Positions 6,394 to 11,045 of a stretch of 11,045 nucleotides of DNA are shown here, one piece after another. The stretch comes from Clostridiales bacterium (GTDB lineage Bacteria; Bacillota; Clostridia; Lachnospirales; Lachnospiraceae): the NCBI GenBank assembly GCA_029267975.1, contig JAJUHH010000059.1:1-11045 (forward strand). The letters run 5' to 3'. How positions within the stretch are numbered: the stretch's first letter is position 1; the number at the start of each line of letters is the position of its first letter. Below the pieces are notes generated by a model. That model was given only the letters and a program-made list of their open reading frames with translations. It was not told where the DNA came from and ran no database searches. The position numbers and the translations under genes are program-made.

Positions 6394-7644
6394 ATGACGA
6401 CGAAGGAAAGATATGAATCAGCCAGAGAAATTTATGCAAAGCTTGGTGTAGATACGGATGCAGCAATCAAGAAGCTGCAGAGCATTCCTATCTCCATGCA
6501 CTGCTGGCAGGGAGATGATGTGTCTGGCTTTGAAGGTGCAGGCCAGTTATCCGGAGGTATCCAGGCAACCGGCAATTATCCCGGAAAGGCAAGAAACCCG
6601 CAGGAGCTTATGGCTGATATTGACAAGACCTTAAGCCTGATTCCAGGCAAACACAGGATTAATCTGCATGCCAGCTATGCAATTTTTGAAGACGGAGAGC
6701 AGGCAGACAGAGATAAACTGGAGCCCAAGCATTTTAAGAAATGGGTGGAATTTGCTAAGGAGAGAGGACTGGGTCTTGACTTTAATCCCACATATTTCTC
6801 TCATCCCAAGGCAGCGGATGCAACCCTTTCCAGCGAGAATGAAGAGATCCGTCAATTCTGGGTAGAGCATGGCAAGTGCTGTATCAGAATTGCTGAGTAT
6901 TTTGCAACAGAGCTTGGAACTCCCAGCCTGGTGAATATCTGGATTCCCGATGGCTTTAAGGATATTCCTGCAGACCGTACCGCTCCCAGAGCACGTCTGA
7001 AGAAGTCCCTGGACGAGATCCTTGCAATTCCCTATGATCACAGCAAGGTATATGTAGCAGTTGAATCAAAGGTATTTGGAATTGGTCTTGAGAGCTATAC
7101 CGTTGGCTCCCATGAGTTCTATATGAATTATGCGGCAAAGAATAATCTGCTTTGCTTATTGGACAACGGTCATTATCATCCCACCGAATCTGTTGCTGAT
7201 AAAATTCCTTCCATGCTTTTATTCTTTGATAAGGTTGCACTTCATGTGACCAGATCTGTTCGTTGGGACAGTGACCATGTGGTATTATTTGATGATGAGA
7301 CCAGAGAGATTGCCAAGGAGATCATCCGCAACGGTTCTGACCGTGTTCTTCTGGCCCTGGATTTCTTTGATGCAAGCATCAATCGTGTGGCAGCCTGGGT
7401 AACCGGTATGCGCAATATGCAGAAGGCTCTGCTGTATGCTTTACTGCTTCCCAATGAGAAGATGGCAAAGCTGCAGGAGGAGAGACAGCTTACCGAGCTG
7501 ATGATGCTTTCTGAGGAAATGAAATTATATCCTGTGGGAGATGTATGGAATTATTTCTGCGAACTCAGTCAGGTTCCCCAGAAGGAAGACTGGTTTGAGG
7601 AGATCAGAAGCTATGAGAAGGATGTATTAAGCAAAAGAGGCTAG
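6394..7644 (+). CDS. rhaA: L-rhamnose isomerase
   Basis: Metal-dependent (Mn) isomerase converting L-rhamnose to L-rhamnulose, the first step of the phosphorylating rhamnose pathway. The 416 residues match the family (E. coli 419). Metal and active-site residues are visible in order: Glu224 in AVESKVFGIG, Asp257 in LLDNGHYHP, His284 in ALHVTRSVRWDSDHV with Asp292 and Asp294, and Asp323 in LALDFFDAS. The N-terminal SMHCWQGDDVSGFE motif is also typical. ATG 6394 has a strong AGGAGG (6381-6386) seven bases upstream. Terminators on both sides make it monocistronic here; the kinase rhaB and aldolase rhaD are not in the window. Confidence 0.97.
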   Translation: MTTKERYESAREIYAKLGVDTDAAIKKLQSIPISMHCWQGDDVSGFEGAGQLSGGIQATGNYPGKARNPQELMADIDKTLSLIPGKHRINLHASYAIFEDGEQADRDKLEPKHFKKWVEFAKERGLGLDFNPTYFSHPKAADATLSSENEEIRQFWVEHGKCCIRIAEYFATELGTPSLVNIWIPDGFKDIPADRTAPRARLKKSLDEILAIPYDHSKVYVAVESKVFGIGLESYTVGSHEFYMNYAAKNNLLCLLDNGHYHPTESVADKIPSMLLFFDKVALHVTRSVRWDSDHVVLFDDETREIAKEIIRNGSDRVLLALDFFDASINRVAAWVTGMRNMQKALLYALLLPNEKMAKLQEERQLTELMMLSEEMKLYPVGDVWNYFCELSQVPQKEDWFEEIRSYEKDVLSKRG

Positions 7645-7695
7645 GGTCTAAAGCAATACATAAAACAGCATAATAACTAAATATCATTCAAAATT

Positions 7696-7739
7696 GGGCG
7701 GTATGACATACTCAAGTGAAAAGTCATACCGCTCTTCTT
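7696..7739 (+). terminator. Terminator after rhaA
   Basis: GGGCGGTATGAC (7696-7707) pairs with GTCATACCGCTC (7723-7734), 12 pairs with one G-U wobble and a 15-base loop, followed by the short T-rich run TTCTT. The stem is strong and the T tract weak, so some read-through into the next gene is possible. Confidence 0.65.
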
Positions 7740-7793
7740 AGAAGTCAATAAAACGGAACTGTGATCTGCAATAAAGAACAAAAGGAGAGAAGT

Positions 7794-8716
7794 ATGGATA
7801 ATATAAAGAACGGCGTATGGCCTACAATGATCACACCCTTTACAGACGATGATAAGGTCGACTATCGAGGAATGGAAAAGCTCCTTGCTTATTATCATGA
7901 AAAGGGAGTAGCTGGATTGTTCGCGGTATGTCAGTCCAGCGAGATGTTTTACTTAAGCAGGGAGGAAAAGAAGGAGATAATACGCTTTATCACAGGAAAC
8001 ATGCCGTCGGGGATGCAGGTGATCGTATCAGGACATACAGGAGATAGCCTGGAAGAACAGCTTCGTGATGCCAATGAAATCATGTGTGATGGTGTGCAAG
8101 CTTATGTAATCCTTCCCAACCGTTTTGCTAACGAACAGGAAGAGGATGAGATCCTGATCGATCGAATGGGCCGCTTCCTGGATGCGTTTCCTACGGTACC
8201 GCTGGGGTTATATGAATGTCCTTATCCCTATAAAAGAGTATTGTCACCCAAGGTCCTAAGTTGGTGCATCAGCACGGGAAGATTTCAGTTTATTAAAGAT
8301 ACCTGCTGTGATCTTGAGCAAATAAAGGAGAAGCTGGATTAATTGAAGGTACAGGTATCAAGCTTTATAATGCCAATAGTGCCACCTTGCTGCAAAGTCT
8401 AAGGATGGGTGCCAGTGGCTTTAGCGGAGTGATGGCTAACTTTCATCCTGAATTTTACGTATGGTTGTGTGAGAATTATCTTAAGAACCCTGAAAAAGCA
8501 GAGTTAATCCAACAGTTTATCGGCTGCTGTTCCATGGCAGAATACCAGTATTATCCGGTAAACGGTAAATACTGCCTATCCCTTCAGGGGGTTCCCATAG
8601 GAATAAGAAGCAGGGTAAGGGACGCAGAAGGCTTTTCAAGGCGTTTCCAAATAGAGGTAGAGCAGTTAACCCAATTGTCTTCGTGGTTCGGGAAGGAATT
8701 ATCAATAAATAGCTGA
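7794..8716 (+). pseudogene. Dihydrodipicolinate synthase/N-acetylneuraminate lyase-family aldolase, frameshifted
   Basis: Class I aldolase-fold gene split into two frames. Part 1 (7794-8342, 182 residues) starts MDNIKNGVWPTMITPFTDDD after AAGGAGA (7782-7788). It holds the FAVCQSSEMFYLSREEK loop, Tyr140 in GLYECPYPYKR and the probable Schiff-base Lys168 in FIKDTCCD, then hits TAA at 8340. Part 2 continues the homology in the -1 frame from 8339 to the TGA at 8714-8716 (125 residues: LIEGTGIKLYNANSATLLQS onward, then GASGFSGVMANFHPEFYVWL). Together they make about 307 residues, the normal family length. One missing T in the run after GGA near 8339 explains it. No slippery heptamer is present, so a real mutation or a sequencing error is more likely than programmed frameshifting. 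Substrate unknown; not a biosynthetic DapA by its motifs. Next to a sialidase-like gene. Confidence 0.85.
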
Positions 8717-8785
8717 TAAACCACCTATGAATAGATCTTATTATGTTACAAAAGGATATATAACGACTGAGAAGGATGGATCAGA

Positions 8786-10192
8786 ATGAAAGGACAGAAT
8801 AAATGGGGATATCAGCCTTATACTCCCTTACATCAATATGAAAAAAGAATGCTTCCGTACATATGCAGGCTAGCGCCCGGTAAGACTTTTGTGGAATTGG
8901 AATGGATGGACAAGGGCAGCCAGGGAAAGCATTATGTTTATTGGAAGCCATGGGGGAGTGAAGAGGAATATCAGAGGAAGGAATTAGATGGAAAGTACTG
9001 CTTGCTAAAAGATCTGAAGGAAGAGTGCGATTACGAGATATTTGTTGCCAGGGAGAAAACTGAGGAGAGAAGTGCTGCGCGACTTGTCCGGACAGGTGAG
9101 GCAGTGGGTGTCGTGGTAAATTATCTACATCCTATGGACGAGGCCTTATCCTATTCAGGACAATATCTTTGCAGTCCTTCCCTGGTGAAGCTTCCATCCG
9201 GTGTGCTATTAGCCTCCATGGATGTATTCGGACATAAAGCACCTCAGAATCTAACGCTTATTTACCGATCGGAGGATAATGGGGCTTCCTGGAGCTATGT
9301 AACGGATTTGTTTCCCTGCTACTGGGGCAAGCTCTTTTGCCACAAGGGTGCCTTATATATGTTGGCCACCACTACAGAGTATGGAAATCTGGTCATTGGC
9401 AAATCAATGGATGAGGGGCGGACCTGGTCTGAACCGGTTATACTGCTGCCAGGAGCGGGACAATGGTCAGACCATGGAGTTCACAAGGCCCCTATGCCTG
9501 TAATCTCCTTAGATGGAAGGTTATACACAGCCATTGACTATGGTGCCTGGAGTAAGGGAGGACACGGAAGCGGATTATTATCCATTGATGAAGAAGCAGA
9601 TCTGTTGGTTCCGGAGAATTGGAGCTGTACAGGTTTCCTTCCCTATGATGCTTCCTGGCCCGGTGCGGCCAAGGGAAAGAGCGGGGGAGGTCTGGAAGGA
9701 AATGCAGTAGCAGGACCGGATGGTGAAATATATAATGTGCTGCGATACCAGATGGCAGGCTGTGATCCATCCTATGCGAAGGCGCTAGTGCTGAAGGGCA
9801 ATAAAAGAGAAGTTGAGGAAGCTCTTCAATTTGCATGGTTTGCGGACTTCAACGGTGGAAGTAATTCAAAATTTGACCTACTGTATGATAAAGAAACGAA
9901 TGCCTATTGGGCAGTAGTAAATGAAGTGGTTCAGGAAAAGCTATGTGCTGCACGCAACGTATTGTCCCTGGCTGTATCACAGGACCTTAAGAAATTCCGG
10001 ATTGTACACCGTATTCTGGATTTCAGTCAGGAAAATCCTGATCTGGTAGGATTTCAATATGTCAGCTTTCTTATTGACGGGGAGAATCTGCTGCTCCTCA
10101 GTCGTTCGGCCTTCAATCAGGCGCACAATATGCATGATGCCAACTATATCACCTTTCACCGAATCGAGAACTTCAGAAAATATCTGATGTAA
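8786..10192 (+). CDS. Sialidase-like BNR/Asp-box beta-propeller protein
   Basis: A 468-residue protein with a possible Fn3-like N-terminal segment (about 22-100) followed by a sialidase-type propeller. Two Asp-boxes are clear: SEDNGASW (162-169) and SMDEGRTW (207-214). Other conserved-looking stretches are LCSPSLVKLPSGVLLASMD, APQNLTLIYRS, GVHKAPMPV, GGLEGNAV and AHNMHDANYITFHRI. The N-terminus (MKGQNKWGYQPY) has no signal peptide, so it probably acts in the cytoplasm on imported oligosaccharides. The FRIP motif of classical GH33 sialidases is not seen, so sialidase activity is not established; related propeller enzymes act on other sugars. The start has AAGGA (8772-8776) nine bases upstream. 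It follows the broken aldolase gene by 69 bases and likely shares its transcript. Confidence 0.82.
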   Translation: MKGQNKWGYQPYTPLHQYEKRMLPYICRLAPGKTFVELEWMDKGSQGKHYVYWKPWGSEEEYQRKELDGKYCLLKDLKEECDYEIFVAREKTEERSAARLVRTGEAVGVVVNYLHPMDEALSYSGQYLCSPSLVKLPSGVLLASMDVFGHKAPQNLTLIYRSEDNGASWSYVTDLFPCYWGKLFCHKGALYMLATTTEYGNLVIGKSMDEGRTWSEPVILLPGAGQWSDHGVHKAPMPVISLDGRLYTAIDYGAWSKGGHGSGLLSIDEEADLLVPENWSCTGFLPYDASWPGAAKGKSGGGLEGNAVAGPDGEIYNVLRYQMAGCDPSYAKALVLKGNKREVEEALQFAWFADFNGGSNSKFDLLYDKETNAYWAVVNEVVQEKLCAARNVLSLAVSQDLKKFRIVHRILDFSQENPDLVGFQYVSFLIDGENLLLLSRSAFNQAHNMHDANYITFHRIENFRKYLM

Positions 10193-10279
10193 AGAAAGCA
10201 TTGTAGGAATGATAGGGAATTGGTGAGGAAAGACGCGATACAAGCGATACATTATAGATTGCTCAATGCGCTATAAAAG

Positions 10280-10332
10280 AAAGGGTATTTCAAGAAACTC
10301 TGTAAAAGCAGAGCCTCCTGAGATACCCTTTT
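10280..10332. terminator. Bidirectional terminator between convergent genes
   Basis: AAAGGGTATTTC (10280-10291) pairs with GAGATACCCTTT (10320-10331) and encloses a second hairpin, CTCTG/CAGAG. T-rich runs follow on both strands: TTTTC on plus, and TTTCTTTTATAG on minus. It can stop transcription of the BNR gene from the left and of the degV group from the right. Confidence 0.7.
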
Positions 10333-10383
10333 CGTTAACCGGATCATACGGTCAGCTTCTCTTCATAAACCTTGCCCAGCTAC

Positions 10384-10560
10384 TTATTCAACAATATCTA
10401 TGAAGCCTTTCTCAAGCATTTTAAGAAATGTTTTTGTACCAAAAATAATTGCTACGATCAATACACCCGCAGCACTCACATACTTTACAATTCTGCTGAC
10501 ATCAACACTTACCGTAACTTTTGAATCACGCTCGTCTGATGAACTATAATCCTTTGCCAT
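10384..10560 (-). CDS. Small single-span membrane protein, family not recognised
   Basis: A 58-residue protein with a charged, Ser/Asp-rich N-terminus (MAKDYSSSDERDSK), one hydrophobic helix at about residues 24-41 (IVKYVSAAGVLIVAIIFG) and a short amphipathic tail ending in acidic residues. I do not recognise the family. An ATG two codons upstream (10566) is one base from the GAGGG site (10568-10572), which is too close, so ATG 10560 with a 7-base gap is preferred. It lies 51 bases downstream of the DegV gene on the same strand and just before the bidirectional terminator, so it is probably the last gene of that transcript. A small membrane-anchored partner is possible but unproven. Confidence 0.65.
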   Translation of the reverse strand: MAKDYSSSDERDSKVTVSVDVSRIVKYVSAAGVLIVAIIFGTKTFLKMLEKGFIDIVE

Positions 10561-10611
10561 AGTCATACCCTCGCTTTCTTTCTATAATAATATATTTGAA
10601 TTTGTTACTGT

Positions 10612-11045
10612 CTATACCTGGTTGTACTTTTTTATAAAGCAAATTCCAATTCCACCGGGGCCTGTATTCGTGCCGATGGTTACACCAATCTGAAAGTTGG
10701 GATAGGCTAAGGAATGACCCAGATACTCTTCCAGAAGCTTTCGTAGATACCTGGCATCCTCCATGCTGGCAGCCTCCGCAATACAAAAATCATAGTGTGC
10801 CGGATTCTCACCAGCCTCCTGAAAGTATTCTGCAGTCATCTCCACAAGCTTCTCAAGAGAATTCCTACGACCCCGCACTTTGGAGTATGGTAACAATTCA
10901 CCGTCTCTTAATTGAATCAGGGGCTTTAGATCCAGCTTATCACTGATCAGGGAACTTGCTTTACCGATGCGGCGGCCTCTTTGCAGATATTCCAGGCTGT
11001 CCACCGTGAACATAATTCTTGCGCTGGACTTCAATGTATTTACCT
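10612..11045 (-). CDS. DegV-family fatty-acid-binding protein, N-terminus outside window
   Basis: The frame is open from the right edge to the TAG at 10612-10614, giving the last 144 or so residues of a protein family of about 280-290. DegV/FakB proteins bind a fatty acid and, with the kinase FakA, allow its phosphorylation for phospholipid synthesis. Family marks include VDSLEYLQRGRRIGKASSL, the LDLKPLIQLRDGEL strand pair, and the C-terminal IGTNTGPGGIGICF. The frame continues to the edge, so the apparent TTG at 11034 is not the start. A 58-residue membrane protein follows 51 bases downstream. Which fatty acid it binds cannot be read. Confidence 0.9.
   Translation of the reverse strand, partial: VNTLKSSARIMFTVDSLEYLQRGRRIGKASSLISDKLDLKPLIQLRDGELLPYSKVRGRRNSLEKLVEMTAEYFQEAGENPAHYDFCIAEAASMEDARYLRKLLEEYLGHSLAYPNFQIGVTIGTNTGPGGIGICFIKKYNQV

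Noticed and set aside
8325..8345. Programmed -1 ribosomal frameshift in the aldolase gene
   Set aside because: The shift would need to occur at GAT before TAA, and the sequence there (AAGCTGGATTAA) has no X-XXY-YYZ slippery heptamer; a simple one-base loss explains the data better.
10544..10786. 80-residue minus-strand frame overlapping the DegV end
   Set aside because: It overlaps the DegV coding frame for most of its length and its translation has no recognisable features; a frame shadow.

Overview
The window looks like chromosome from a low-to-mid GC anaerobic Firmicute, most likely a Lachnospiraceae/Clostridium cluster XIV relative. This is inferred from strong AGGAGG-type ribosome binding sites, extended -10 (TGn-TATAAT) promoters, T-tailed hairpin terminators and protein sequences typical of that group. 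I cannot name a species. The content is mostly nucleoside, one-carbon and sugar metabolism; I see no phage, CRISPR, tRNA or rRNA genes.

Layout. On the minus strand, 1-1317 is a MATE-family efflux transporter whose last codons run off the left edge. A divergent promoter region (about 1357-1500) separates it from a plus-strand nucleoside catabolism operon: deoD (purine nucleoside phosphorylase), deoC (deoxyribose-phosphate aldolase) and cdd (cytidine deaminase with an unusual His/Cys-rich N-terminal extension). Directly after the cdd stop lies a roughly 204-bp non-coding palindromic element (3693-3896) that looks like a MITE or a large intergenic repeat.

A new promoter with a perfect operator-like dyad drives glyA (serine hydroxymethyltransferase). 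An AraC-family regulator follows 2 bases after the glyA stop, has no ribosome binding site of its own, and ends in a hairpin terminator. rhaA (L-rhamnose isomerase) then stands alone between its own promoter and terminator. Next come a dihydrodipicolinate synthase/N-acetylneuraminate lyase-family gene broken by a single-base frameshift, and an intact sialidase-like BNR/Asp-box protein without a signal peptide. A bidirectional terminator closes this group.

At the right edge, on the minus strand, are the C-terminal half of a DegV-family fatty-acid-binding protein and a 58-residue single-span membrane protein.

How the parts fit. DeoD frees deoxyribose-1-phosphate from purine deoxynucleosides, Cdd converts (deoxy)cytidine to (deoxy)uridine, and DeoC splits deoxyribose-5-phosphate to acetaldehyde and glyceraldehyde-3-phosphate. 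The mutase joining these steps (deoB) is not in the window. rhaA, the aldolase-like gene and the sialidase-like protein suggest uptake and breakdown of plant or host glycans, but the substrate of the last two is unknown. The best leads for something undescribed are the palindromic element, the Cdd extension, the glyA dyad with the coupled AraC gene, and the aldolase/BNR pair.
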